Assembly (NCBI RefSeq): GCF_001544515.1
Contig: NZ_FCOL02000016.1
Span: 1 to 64,000, forward strand
Direction of reading: 5' to 3'
Source: Caballeronia terrestris
GTDB taxonomy: Bacteria > Pseudomonadota > Gammaproteobacteria > Burkholderiales > Burkholderiaceae
Length of the DNA: 64,000 nucleotides
Part shown: piece by piece, positions 19,818 through 29,077 of the stretch
How the letters are laid out: each line of letters opens with the position of its first letter
How positions within the stretch are numbered: the stretch's first letter is position 1
Made by a program: the position numbers and the translations under genes
Notes under the pieces: model-generated
Told to the model about the DNA's origin: nothing
The model's input: the letters and a program-made list of their open reading frames with translations, nothing else
The model's database searches: none

Positions 19818-20282
19818 ATGTCCCCAGCAATCCGCATCGGCTTGATCTCCGATACGCACAATCTTGTGCGTCCCGAGGCGCTCGCGGCACTTGAAGGCTG
19901 CGCGCAGATCATCCATGCAGGCGACATCTGCCGCCCAGCCGTCCTCGATGCGCTCGCCGAACTCGCGCCGCTCACCGTCGTGCGCGGCAATAACGACTCC
20001 GGTCCACGCATTGACGAACTCCCCGAATCGACGACGCTCACCGTCGGCGGTGCGACGATCTTCGTCGTCCATGACATCGCCGACGTGCCGCGCGATCTCG
20101 CCGGCATCGACGTCGTCGTGACGGGGCATTCGCACAAGCCACTCGTCGAGCGACGCGGTGACGTGCTGTTCGTCAACCCGGGCAGCGCGGGGCCGCGCCG
20201 CTTCACGTTGCCGGTCACGCTCGGCGTGCTGACCATCGGCGGCGGAAAAATCGACGCTCGCATCGTCCCTCTGCTCGACTAA
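19818..20282 (+). CDS. YfcE/MJ0936-family metallophosphodiesterase
   Basis: A 154-residue calcineurin-like phosphoesterase. Metal-binding motifs are in order: GLISDTHN near the N-terminus, HAGDI, GNND, and TGHSHKP. Family members are small phosphodiesterases that need divalent metal; the physiological substrate is unknown. ATG 19818 follows GAAGGATC. A terminator hairpin lies directly after the stop. Confidence 0.9.
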   Translation: MSPAIRIGLISDTHNLVRPEALAALEGCAQIIHAGDICRPAVLDALAELAPLTVVRGNNDSGPRIDELPESTTLTVGGATIFVVHDIADVPRDLAGIDVVVTGHSHKPLVERRGDVLFVNPGSAGPRRFTLPVTLGVLTIGGGKIDARIVPLLD

Positions 20283-20287
20283 AAAGC

Positions 20288-20316
20288 AAAAAAAGCCGGC
20301 GTAGTAGCCGGCTTTC
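20288..20316 (+). terminator. Terminator between the phosphodiesterase and the MHS transporter
   Basis: Stem AAAGCCGGC / GCCGGCTTT with loop GTAGTA between convergent genes; A-run on the left and T on the right, so it can act in both directions. Confidence 0.8.
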
Positions 20317-20332
20317 ATCGAAAACAAAACGC

Positions 20333-21802
20333 TTACGCGCGGACCGTGCCCTCAGGCAAACGCTCGTCGTCCATTTCGGCTGCGACGCGCGAACCGCGCA
20401 ACGCGGCATGCGCTTCCGCGCGCGTCGCGACGGCAGGCGGCGAGCCCTTCAGTGGCTTGCGAGCAGTCTCGTGCAGCGCGAGCACCGACACGATCCCGAT
20501 CACCGACGCGCCCATCAGATAGTAAGCGGGCATCATCAGATTGCCGGTTGCGTCGACGAGCCAAGCGGTCACGAGTGGCGTCGTCCCGCCGAACAGCGAC
20601 ACCGATACATTGAAGCCGATCGCGAGCGCGCCGTAGCGGATCTTCGTCGGAAAGAGCGCCGGCAGCGTCGACGGCATCACGCCGGTAAAACACGACAGCA
20701 TCACACCGAGGATCAGCATGCCGCTGAAAATCGGCACGATCGTGCCCATGCGAATCAGTTGGAGCGCCGGAATCGACAGCACCAGCAAGCCGACGCAGCC
20801 CGCGAGCATCACCGGCTTGCGGCCGATCTTGTCGGAGAGATGGCCCGCAAAGAGCGTCATCGGCATCATCAGCACCATCACGACGAGCACGATAAAAAGA
20901 CCATGCGTCTCGTTGAACTTGAGCGTCGCCGACAGGTAGCTCGGCAGATACGAGAGCGCCATGTAGTCGGTCACGTTGAAGATCAGCACGAGGCCGACGC
21001 ACAGCAGAAGCGGCTTCCATTGCTGCATCAGCGTTTCGCGGAACTGGCGCTGGGGCGTCGCATGCGCTTCGGATTCGCGCTTGTCGGCTTCGCGCTGGAA
21101 CGCGGGCGTTTCTTCGAGCTTCATCCGGATATAGAGCCCGATCAGCCCGAGCGGCCCGGCGACCAGAAACGGAATGCGCCAGCCCCACGACAGCAGTGAT
21201 TCCTGCGAGAGCGTCGCCGTCAGCACTGCGACCACACCGGCGCCGAGCACGTAGCCGACGAGCGTGCCGAATTCCAGAAAGCTCGCCATGAAACCGCGCT
21301 TCTTGTCCGGCGAGAATTCGGCGATGAAGGTCGCCGCGCCGCCGTACTCGCCGCCGGTCGAGAAGCCTTGCAGCAGTCGCGCGACGAGCAGGAGGATCGG
21401 CGCGAAGATGCCGATCGTCGCGTAGCTCGGGATCAGGCCGATACAGAACGTGCCGATCGCCATCATGATCATGGTCATCGCGAGCACGCGCTTGCGGCCG
21501 ATGCGGTCGCCGAGCGGCCCGAACACCATGCCGCCGAGCGGGCGGACGAGGAACGCGGCGGCGAACGTGCCGAAAGTGGCGAGCAACTGCGCGGTCGGAT
21601 TGCTCGACGGGAAGAAGACCTTGCCGAGCGTCACGGCGATATAGCTGTAGACGCCGAAGTCGAACCATTCCATCGCGTTGCCGATCGCCATCGCGCCGAC
21701 CGCGCGTTTCAGAAGCGATTGGTCGACGATGGTGATGTCATCGATGTCGAGGGATGGTTGCTGGTCGCGTTTGCTCCAGAGGCCGTCGTGTAAGGCGGTC
21801 AT
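20333..21802 (-). CDS. proP: MHS-family proton symporter, ProP-like
   Basis: A 489-residue twelve-helix permease of the metabolite:H+ symporter family. N-terminal IGNAMEWFDFGVYSYIA and LVRPLGGMVFGPLGDRIGRKR are the family hallmarks, and RLLQGFSTGGEYGGAATF is close to the proline/glycine-betaine transporter ProP. The C-terminal coiled coil used for osmosensing in Escherichia coli ProP is not evident; the tail is Ala/Glu-rich. It may import compatible solutes, but other MHS substrates (2-oxoglutarate, citrate) are possible. Confidence 0.8.
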   Translation of the reverse strand: MTALHDGLWSKRDQQPSLDIDDITIVDQSLLKRAVGAMAIGNAMEWFDFGVYSYIAVTLGKVFFPSSNPTAQLLATFGTFAAAFLVRPLGGMVFGPLGDRIGRKRVLAMTMIMMAIGTFCIGLIPSYATIGIFAPILLLVARLLQGFSTGGEYGGAATFIAEFSPDKKRGFMASFLEFGTLVGYVLGAGVVAVLTATLSQESLLSWGWRIPFLVAGPLGLIGLYIRMKLEETPAFQREADKRESEAHATPQRQFRETLMQQWKPLLLCVGLVLIFNVTDYMALSYLPSYLSATLKFNETHGLFIVLVVMVLMMPMTLFAGHLSDKIGRKPVMLAGCVGLLVLSIPALQLIRMGTIVPIFSGMLILGVMLSCFTGVMPSTLPALFPTKIRYGALAIGFNVSVSLFGGTTPLVTAWLVDATGNLMMPAYYLMGASVIGIVSVLALHETARKPLKGSPPAVATRAEAHAALRGSRVAAEMDDERLPEGTVRA

Positions 21803-22426
21803 AGGCGGGAATGCTCCGTGTCGATGCCGGGGTCCGCGAGGGACGCGACCGGCGCGCTCGTTCGAGCGCGTGTTGCCGGGAGTGCCGTTTCAAAGTGCAG
21901 TTTCGCGACGGTGCCGGAAAGCAGGCGTCGCTCGGGTCGCCGGCAGGGCGTTGCAAATTCATGTGAAAAAGCAAAGCCAATGGATCGCGGCGAGGGTCGC
22001 GAAAGTGCACTCGATGAAAACAGCGCGAATTGACGAAAGCGGACGGCGAACTGTGAAGCTGCCGCGGGCGTGCCGCTACGTCGAATGAAGAGGGCTTGGA
22101 ACGAAAAAGGCCGGCGTGAAGCTGAAAAGCAGCTAAAACCGACGCGCCTCTTTGTATGAAACTGTCACGAATCGCAGGGTGCCGGTCGACTGCTTGGCCG
22201 GAGTGCGTATGCGTGAATGATGGTGAATTGCTGTTCGAAAGAAGAAGATGATACCACGATGACGGATGAAGCACAAACCCGGGCTTTCGGCGGATATGCC
22301 AAAAAGTCTTGAATCCCTTGTGTGACGGGCGATTACGGCGTTTGCGAGCATCTGCTTAACAACACTCGAAGGCGTAAAAAAACCGGCCCTGAAGGACCGG
22401 TTTTCGATGGCAACCGAGTGCGAAAT
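21803..22426. other. 624-bp gap without a convincing gene
   Basis: Several short frames occur, but none has coding composition with a ribosome site. It probably holds the promoter of the MHS transporter near 21.8-22.0 kb and ends with the yggX terminator. Nothing else recognised. Confidence 0.5.
22374..22405 (-). terminator. Terminator after yggX
   Basis: Stem AAAACCGGTCC / GGGCCGGTTTTTTT on the minus strand with a TTCA loop and a clear T-run, 22 bp beyond the yggX stop. Confidence 0.85.
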
Positions 22427-22699
22427 TCAGCCCTGCGGCGGGACGTACCCTTGCGCGGTATCTGCGCCTTCGCCGAAGAAATACTTCTCCGTTTGCTTGA
22501 GCAGATATTGACGCGCGCGCGGATCGGCCATGTTCAGACGATTTTCATTGATCAGCATGGTTTGTTGCTTGAGCCATCCTTGCCACGCTTCCTTCGATAC
22601 CGTCTCGTAAATCCGCTTGCCGAGCTCGCCCGGCAGCGGCGGAAAATCGAGTCCTTCGGCTTCCTTGCCGAGCTTTGCGCATTGAATCATTCGAGCCAT
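22427..22699 (-). CDS. yggX: Fe(II)-trafficking/oxidative-damage protection protein YggX
   Basis: A 90-residue cytoplasmic protein matching YggX along its whole length: [19 protein letters not shown] with the conserved Cys7, [17 protein letters not shown], and [18 protein letters not shown]. YggX protects iron-sulfur enzymes against oxidants. It lies 69 bp downstream of argA on the same strand, so it is probably co-transcribed with it. AGGAGAAACAC precedes the ATG. Confidence 0.95.
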   Translation of the reverse strand: MARMIQCAKLGKEAEGLDFPPLPGELGKRIYETVSKEAWQGWLKQQTMLINENRLNMADPRARQYLLKQTEKYFFGEGADTAQGYVPPQG

Positions 22700-22768
22700 C
22701 TTGTGTTTCTCCTAATCCGGTATCGGGGTATCGAGCGTTCGTCTTAGTTTGCGAACGGCCGCAATCGG

Positions 22769-24139
22769 TTAAAGCTGCTTTTTGAGTACGAGCGACTTGC
22801 GTTGCCAGTTATAGAGACGGCGCCGGTCTTCCGGCAAATCGTCGACGGTCACCTTCACGAAGCCGCGTTTCAGAAACCAGTGTTCAGTGCGCGTCGTCAG
22901 CACGAAAATGTGCGTCAGGCCGCGTGCCCGCGCGCGCTGCTCGATTCGCTTCAGCAGTCGCTCGCCGTCGCCGGAGCCTTGTGCCTCGGGCGCGACCGTC
23001 AGGCACGCCATCTCGCCGATGCGCTCCTGCGTGTACGGATAGAGCGCCGCGCAGCCGAACAGCACGCCATCGTGCTCGATCACCGAGAAGTGGTCGATGT
23101 CGCGTTCGATCTGGTGACGCCCGCGCCGCACGAGTGTGCCGTCGGATTCGAGCGGCTCGATCAGCGTGAGAATGCCGCCGACGTCGTCCGGCGTCGCTTC
23201 GCGCAGGCTTTCGAGGTTCTCGTACGAAATCATCGTGCCGACGCCGTCGTGCAGGAAGAGTTCCAGGAGCACGCTGCCGTCGAGCGCGTAAGGGATGATG
23301 TGCGCCCGCGCCACGCCGCCGCGGCACGCGCGGATTGTGTGCTTCAGGTAGAACGCGGCGTCGCCCTGCAGCTCGCCGCCTTCATGCAGGCGATACGCGT
23401 CGTCAAGCGACATTTCGCGCACGAGCTCGCCGCTTTCGTCGACGAGACCCGGCGTTTCGGTCAGGAAGATGATCTTGTCGGCGCGCAGGGCGATCGCCGC
23501 CGCCGAGGCCACATCTTCCATCGACAGGTTGAACGCTTCGCCCGTCGGTGAGAAGCCGAGCGGGGAGAGCAGCACGAGCTTGTTGCTCGCGAGCGAATGG
23601 CGGACCGAATCGCCGTCGATCTTGCGCACGACGCCTGTGTGCTGGAAATCGACGCCATCCAGGATGCCGACCGGCCGCGCTGTCACGAAATTGCCCGACA
23701 CGACGCTGATGTGCGCGTGGGCCATCGGCGTGTTCGGCAAGCCCTGGCTAATGGCGGCCTCGATGTCGAGGCGCACTTCGCCGGCGGCTTCCTTCGCGGA
23801 TTCGAGGGCGCGGGCATCGGTGATGCGCAGGCCGTGCGAAAACGACGATTCCACGCCGTGCAGGCTCAATTGCTCTTCGACTTGCGGGCGCGAGCCGTGC
23901 ACCAGGACGACGTGGATGCCCATCGCGTGCAAAAGGCCGACGTCCTGCACGAGCGCGTTGAGCCGGCCTTCCTGCACCAGCTCGCCGCCGAACGCGACGA
24001 CGAACGTCTTGTTGCGAAACGCATGGATATACGGTGCGACGGAGCGCATCCATTCGACGAACTGGGCGTGCTGATTCGGCGTGTCCGGTTCGGCTGCAAC
24101 CGGCGACGGCACGGTGGGGAGGTCGGTTTGAGAATTCAT
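22769..24139 (-). CDS. argA: N-acetylglutamate synthase
   Basis: A 456-residue two-domain enzyme: an amino-acid-kinase-like domain (VVAFGGELVQEGRL, VLVHGSRPQVEEQL) and a C-terminal GNAT domain (CLTVAPEAQGSGDGERLL). It makes N-acetylglutamate from glutamate and acetyl-CoA, the first step of arginine synthesis. ATG 24139 is chosen although no ribosome site precedes it; TATAAT lies 6 bases upstream, so the mRNA may be leaderless. Upstream the frame stays open only because it runs antisense to hrpA. Confidence 0.93.
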   Translation of the reverse strand: MNSQTDLPTVPSPVAAEPDTPNQHAQFVEWMRSVAPYIHAFRNKTFVVAFGGELVQEGRLNALVQDVGLLHAMGIHVVLVHGSRPQVEEQLSLHGVESSFSHGLRITDARALESAKEAAGEVRLDIEAAISQGLPNTPMAHAHISVVSGNFVTARPVGILDGVDFQHTGVVRKIDGDSVRHSLASNKLVLLSPLGFSPTGEAFNLSMEDVASAAAIALRADKIIFLTETPGLVDESGELVREMSLDDAYRLHEGGELQGDAAFYLKHTIRACRGGVARAHIIPYALDGSVLLELFLHDGVGTMISYENLESLREATPDDVGGILTLIEPLESDGTLVRRGRHQIERDIDHFSVIEHDGVLFGCAALYPYTQERIGEMACLTVAPEAQGSGDGERLLKRIEQRARARGLTHIFVLTTRTEHWFLKRGFVKVTVDDLPEDRRRLYNWQRKSLVLKKQL

Positions 24140-24145
24140 GCGGGG

Positions 24146-24153
24146 ATTATAAT
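24146..24153. promoter_or_regulatory. Palindromic -10 element shared by argA and hrpA
   Basis: ATTATAAT is its own reverse complement, so a perfect TATAAT is presented on both strands. It lies 6 bases from the argA ATG and 8 bases from the hrpA ATG. Transcription would start at or next to each start codon, and neither gene has a ribosome binding site. Candidate -35 hexamers are weak. Confidence 0.6.
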
Positions 24154-24161
24154 GCGACGCT

Positions 24162-27100
24162 ATGCCGAATGTTTCCAAACGCCCCGCCGATGCCGGCAAG
24201 TCCGAGCCCCAGGAACAGTTGAAGAAGCTGCGTGAAAGTCTGCTGCGCGAGGGGGAGGCGCGGGCGGATTCTGGTGGTGATAAAGCGCTGAGCAAGAAAG
24301 AGGCCGCTGCGCGGCGGTTTGCGGCGGGGGGTGCTGCGCCAGCAGTTGCGTCTGATCGCGATGATGCTGGGCGGGCGCGGTCAGTATCTACGAGAAGTGA
24401 AGTGTCGTCGGGTGATGCGCAGCCGCGGGTGGGCGCGCAATCGCGCGTTGGGCCGACGAAAGCACCGAAGGCGCCAAAATCTTCGTCCGGCGATCGTCTG
24501 CCCAATGCGCAGCGCGAGTCGCGACCGCAGTCGTCTGTTTCGCGGGATGAGCGTGGGAGCAAGCCGCGTCAGGAAAAAGTCGTGACGGCACAAGCCGTGC
24601 AGGCATCCGCCGACCGTCCGCCTATGGCGCAACGCCAACCGAGACCTCAAGTGTCCGCAGCGCGCCATGAATCCGCCGGACGCGAGTCCGAACCGCGTCA
24701 GGAAAATCGCAGCCCGCGCCGTGAAGATGCTGCGAAGACCGCAGACACGCGTCCGCCTCGCTCCGAAACCCAAGTACACGCGCTACAACGCGACCAATCG
24801 CGACGCGGGAACGCCGCAAAGCCTGCCGGCCAGCGTTTCGAAGCGCAAACAGATTCACCACAACGCGACGTACAGCGCACTGAGCGCGAGACCAAACCGC
24901 GCGGCGAAAATCGTGGCCCGCGCGGCGAGAGCGACGCAAATCTCTCCGACACGCGCGCGACTCACCCCGAGGCACAAACGCAAGCTGCACAACGCGACGA
25001 CCAAAACAGCGAACGCGAGTCCAAGCCGCGCAAGCAAAATCGTGGCCCGCGCGGCGAGCATGCCGCACATTCCGCCGATCCGCGCCCGCCTCGCGCCGAA
25101 GCGCAAACACCCCGTCGCGACACCCCCCGCGAGCGCCGCGTCGTCGAGTCAAATCCGATCCCGCCGATCGCCTTCCCCGAAGCGCTCCCCGTCTCGGGCC
25201 GTCGCGAGGAGATCGCGCGTGCCATCACCGCACATCAGGTCGTCATCGTCAGCGGCGAAACCGGCTCCGGCAAAACGACCCAGCTCCCCAAAATCTGCCT
25301 CTCGCTCGGACGCGGCTTGGGCGCCGGCGGCGCGGGCCTGATCGGCCACACACAGCCGCGCCGGATCGCGGCATCGGCGACGGGACGCCGCATCGCCGAA
25401 GAGCTCGGCACGCCCTTCGGTCAAGTCGTCGGCTACAAGGTGCGCTTCACGGACAACCTCTCGCCCGGCGCGTCGGTCAAGCTGATGACCGACGGCATCC
25501 TGCTCGCCGAAACGCAGACCGACCCGCTGCTCAAGGCCTACGACACAATCATCATCGACGAGGCGCACGAGCGCAGTCTCAACATCGATTTCCTGCTCGG
25601 CTACCTGAAGGAAATCCTGCCACGCCGGCCCGATCTGAAGCTGATCGTGACCTCGGCGACCATCGACGCCGACCGTTTCGCGCGCCACTTCGGCAGCGAC
25701 GACAAACCCGCGCCCGTGATCGAAGTGAGCGGGCGCATGTTCCCCGTGGAAGTGCGCTACCGGCCCGTGCAGGAAGACAGCCCCGCCGTGAAGAACGCGC
25801 AGGGCACGCCGCAGAAGGAGCCGCGCCAGAAAACCCAGCGCGAGACCGACCGCGACCTGATGGAAGCCATCGTCGATGCCGTCGATGAACTCTGCCGCGA
25901 AGGCCCCGGCGACGTCCTCGTGTTCCTCCCCGGCGAGCGCGAGATCCGCGACGCCGCCGAGGCGCTGCGCAAGCACCATCCGCCGCATACCGAGATCCTG
26001 CCGCTCTTCGCGCGCCTCTCGGCGGCCGAACAGGAGCGCGTATTCAAGCCGTCGAACGCGCGGCGCATCGTGCTCGCGACCAACGTCGCGGAGACGTCGC
26101 TGACGGTGCCGGGCATCCGCTACGTCGTCGATACGGGGATGGCGCGCGTCAAGCGCTATTCGTACCGGAACAAGGTCGAGCAGTTGCAGGTCGAGCCGGT
26201 GTCGCAGGCGGCGGCGAACCAGCGGGCGGGGCGCTGCGGGCGTGTCGCGGACGGCGTGTGCATCCGTCTTTACGAAGAAGCCGATTTCCAGTCGCGGGTG
26301 CGCTTTACCGACCCCGAAATCCTGCGCTCGTCGCTCGCGGCCGTCATCTTGCGGATGAAGTCGCTGCATCTGACGGCGATCGAAACGTTCCCGTTCATCG
26401 AGCCGCCGCCGGGCCGCGCAGTTGCCGACGGCTATCAGTTGCTGAACGAACTGGGCGCCGTCGATGACGACAATGCGCTTACGCCGCTCGGCCGCGAACT
26501 CGCGCGCCTGCCGCTCGACCCGCGCGTCGGACGGATGATTCTCGCCGCGCGAGATCACCAGGCGCTGCGCGAGGTGCTCATCATCGCGGCGGCACTGTCC
26601 GTGCAGGACCCGCGCGACCGGCCGATCGAGGCGCAGGAGCAGGCGGACCAGGCGCATCGCCGATTCGTCGACGAGCGTTCCGAGTTCCTGCAATGGACGC
26701 GCATCTGGGCGTGGTTCGAGGACGCGATCGCGCACAAGAAGTCGAACAAGCAGCTCACCGACGCGTGCCGCGCGAACTTTTTGTCGCATCTGCGCTTGCG
26801 CGAATGGCGCGACGTGCATTCGCAATTGCTGACGGTCGTGCGCGAGCACGGCTGGCGGCTGAACGAAGTCGAAGCCACCTTCGAGCAGGTGCATCTCTCC
26901 CTGCTGACGGGGCTTCTCGGCAACGTCGGCCTCAAAGCCGACGACGAGCCGTATTACCTCGGCGCGCGCGGCATCAAGTTCTATCTGTGGCCGGGCTCCG
27001 CGCTTCTCAAAAAAGCGGGGCGCTGGGTGATGGCGGGCGAACTCGTTGAAACGAGCCGTCTTTACGCGCGCACGATCGCAAAAATCGAGCCGGAATGGCT

Positions 27101-28997
27101 GGAGCAGGTCGGCGCGCATTTGTTGCGCCGCTCGCTTTCCGAGCCGCACTGGGAGAAGAAGGCGGCGCAGGTCGCGGCGTTCGAGCGCGCGACGCTGCAC
27201 GGCTTGACCGTCTACGCGCGACGGCGCGTGAGTTTCGGCAAGCAGGACCCGGCGCGCGCGCGGGAACTGTTTATCCGCGGGGCTCTCGTCGAAGGCGAAT
27301 TCGACACGAAACTTCCGTTTTTCGCGCACAACCGCAAACTGGTTGCCGATATCGAGCAACTGGAGCACAAGTCGCGCAGACAAGACGTGCTCGTCGACGA
27401 CGAGTTGATCTTCGCGTTCTACGATTCGCTCGTACCCGAGGGCATTCACACGGGGGCGGCGTTCGAGCGCTGGTATCGCGACGAGGAGAAGGCGGGCAAG
27501 ACGCGCCTTCTCTTCCTCTCGCGCGACGACCTGATGCGCCACGAAGCCGCCGGCATCACGACCGACCTGTTCCCGAAGCGCATGACGATGGCCGGCATCG
27601 AGATGACGCTGACCTATCACTTCGAGCCCGGTTCGCCGCGCGACGGCGTGACGCTGACGGTGCCACTCTACGGCCTGAATCAGGTCGACGCGCGCCGCGC
27701 CGAATGGCTTGTGCGCGGCATGCTGAAGGAAAAGGCGCAGTTGCTGATGAAGTCGCTGCCGCAGAAGCTGCGCCGGCACGTGGTGCCGCTGCCCGAGTTC
27801 GCGGCGGGCTTCGCCGACCGGCACAGCGGGCCGAAGTTCGGCGCGGGCGGCCTGCTCGAAGCGCTGATCGCCGATATTCGCGCGCAGACGCAGATCGCGA
27901 TGAAAGGCTCCGACTTCAAGCTCGAAACGCTGCCTGCGCACCTTTTCATGAACTTCAAGGTGATCGACGAGCACGGCCGCCAACTCGCGATGGGACGCAA
28001 TCTCGCGCAGTTGCGCGCTGAACTCGGCGGCCAGGCGCAGCAGCATTTCCAAAAGCTCGCGGCAGGCGCAACGCTCGATCTCGGCGACGATGCCGCGCCG
28101 CAGGCATCGGTCGCCGCCCCTTCGAGCGATCCGTTGAGCACCGCGCTCTACGAAAACCTCACAACGTGGAACTTCGGCAAGCTGCCTGAGTTGCTCGAAA
28201 TCCGCCGTCGCGGACAGACGCTTTTCGGCTATCCGGCGCTCGTCGATCGCGGCACGCATTGCGACGTCGAAGTCTTCGATTCGCCGGAGGAAGCGGCGCG
28301 GATTCATCGCGCGGGGCTGCGGCGGCTTTTCGGGCTGCAACTGCGCGAGCCGATCAAGTATCTGGAGAAGAACCTCGGCGGGTTGCGCGAGATGTCGCTG
28401 CAGTACATGGCGCTCGGTACTCAAGAGGATTTGCGCGATCAGATTATCGAGACGGCGCTGGATCGCGCGTGCCTGCAAGACCCGCTCCCCGACGACGACG
28501 CCGGTTTTCACAAACGTCGCGACGAAGGGAAGGGGCGTCTGACGCTCCTCGCGCAGGAAATCGCGCGGCTGACGGGGCAGATTCTCGGCGAATACGCGTC
28601 GGTGCAGAAGAAGCTCGTTCAGGCGAAGTCTTTTGGCGTAGCCTACACCGACATGCTCGCGCAATTGAACGCGTTGATCGGAAAGCGCTTCGTGATCGAT
28701 ACGCCCTATGTGCAACTCGCGCATTTTCCGCGCTATCTGAAGGGCATCGCGCTGCGCATCGACAAGCTGAAAGCCGATCCGGCCCGCGACGCGCGTCTGT
28801 CCACCGACTTGCAGCCGCTCGCGCAGCACTATCAGCGCGCGATCGCGCAGCGCGGGGGCGTCGCGGACGCAAGGCTTGCGGAGTACCGCTGGCTGCTGGA
28901 GGAGTTGCGCGTGTCGCTGTTCGCGCAGGAATTGCGCACGCCGATGCCGATTTCGGTGAAACGCCTCCACAAAGTGTGGGAATCGATCCAGCGGTGA
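24162..28997 (+). CDS. hrpA: DEAH-box ATP-dependent RNA helicase HrpA
   Basis: A 1611-residue cytoplasmic helicase, longer than the ~1300 of Escherichia coli HrpA. Walker A GETGSGKT is at 365-372, DEAH at 466-469, SAT in the following motif, and QRAGRCGR in domain 2. Helicase-associated, OB-fold and DUF3418-like regions make up the C-terminal half. The extra ~330 N-terminal residues are Arg/Glu/Gln-rich and repetitive, with units of about 43 residues (see repeat). No ribosome site precedes the ATG. HrpA acts on mRNA and stalled ribosomes. argA diverges 22 bp away. Confidence 0.94.
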   Translation: MPNVSKRPADAGKSEPQEQLKKLRESLLREGEARADSGGDKALSKKEAAARRFAAGGAAPAVASDRDDAGRARSVSTRSEVSSGDAQPRVGAQSRVGPTKAPKAPKSSSGDRLPNAQRESRPQSSVSRDERGSKPRQEKVVTAQAVQASADRPPMAQRQPRPQVSAARHESAGRESEPRQENRSPRREDAAKTADTRPPRSETQVHALQRDQSRRGNAAKPAGQRFEAQTDSPQRDVQRTERETKPRGENRGPRGESDANLSDTRATHPEAQTQAAQRDDQNSERESKPRKQNRGPRGEHAAHSADPRPPRAEAQTPRRDTPRERRVVESNPIPPIAFPEALPVSGRREEIARAITAHQVVIVSGETGSGKTTQLPKICLSLGRGLGAGGAGLIGHTQPRRIAASATGRRIAEELGTPFGQVVGYKVRFTDNLSPGASVKLMTDGILLAETQTDPLLKAYDTIIIDEAHERSLNIDFLLGYLKEILPRRPDLKLIVTSATIDADRFARHFGSDDKPAPVIEVSGRMFPVEVRYRPVQEDSPAVKNAQGTPQKEPRQKTQRETDRDLMEAIVDAVDELCREGPGDVLVFLPGEREIRDAAEALRKHHPPHTEILPLFARLSAAEQERVFKPSNARRIVLATNVAETSLTVPGIRYVVDTGMARVKRYSYRNKVEQLQVEPVSQAAANQRAGRCGRVADGVCIRLYEEADFQSRVRFTDPEILRSSLAAVILRMKSLHLTAIETFPFIEPPPGRAVADGYQLLNELGAVDDDNALTPLGRELARLPLDPRVGRMILAARDHQALREVLIIAAALSVQDPRDRPIEAQEQADQAHRRFVDERSEFLQWTRIWAWFEDAIAHKKSNKQLTDACRANFLSHLRLREWRDVHSQLLTVVREHGWRLNEVEATFEQVHLSLLTGLLGNVGLKADDEPYYLGARGIKFYLWPGSALLKKAGRWVMAGELVETSRLYARTIAKIEPEWLEQVGAHLLRRSLSEPHWEKKAAQVAAFERATLHGLTVYARRRVSFGKQDPARARELFIRGALVEGEFDTKLPFFAHNRKLVADIEQLEHKSRRQDVLVDDELIFAFYDSLVPEGIHTGAAFERWYRDEEKAGKTRLLFLSRDDLMRHEAAGITTDLFPKRMTMAGIEMTLTYHFEPGSPRDGVTLTVPLYGLNQVDARRAEWLVRGMLKEKAQLLMKSLPQKLRRHVVPLPEFAAGFADRHSGPKFGAGGLLEALIADIRAQTQIAMKGSDFKLETLPAHLFMNFKVIDEHGRQLAMGRNLAQLRAELGGQAQQHFQKLAAGATLDLGDDAAPQASVAAPSSDPLSTALYENLTTWNFGKLPELLEIRRRGQTLFGYPALVDRGTHCDVEVFDSPEEAARIHRAGLRRLFGLQLREPIKYLEKNLGGLREMSLQYMALGTQEDLRDQIIETALDRACLQDPLPDDDAGFHKRRDEGKGRLTLLAQEIARLTGQILGEYASVQKKLVQAKSFGVAYTDMLAQLNALIGKRFVIDTPYVQLAHFPRYLKGIALRIDKLKADPARDARLSTDLQPLAQHYQRAIAQRGGVADARLAEYRWLLEELRVSLFAQELRTPMPISVKRLHKVWESIQR
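24549..25121 (+). repeat. Degenerate ~130-bp coding repeats in the hrpA N-terminus
   Basis: HrpA residues ~130, 174, 242 and 285 start related units. Each is built on a pattern like RESKPRxxNRGPRGE, a short Ala/Asp part, then DxRPPRxEAQ and QRD. Adjacent units are 43-44 residues apart, except for one 68-residue step that includes a degenerate unit. Charged, Arg-rich and disordered in appearance. Confidence 0.7.
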
Positions 28998-29030
28998 CGC
29001 TTCAGCGCGCTGATGCGTTCCGAATGCGAC

Positions 29031-29058
29031 GAGGCCGGCGTTCTTTACGCCGGCCTTA
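29031..29058. terminator. Bidirectional terminator between hrpA and the BamE-like gene
   Basis: Perfect stem AGGCCGGCGT / ACGCCGGCCT with a short loop, 34 bp after the hrpA stop and 20 bp before the end of the convergent gene. No long T-run. Confidence 0.6.
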
Positions 29059-29077
29059 TCGCATGTGCTGCGCGTGC

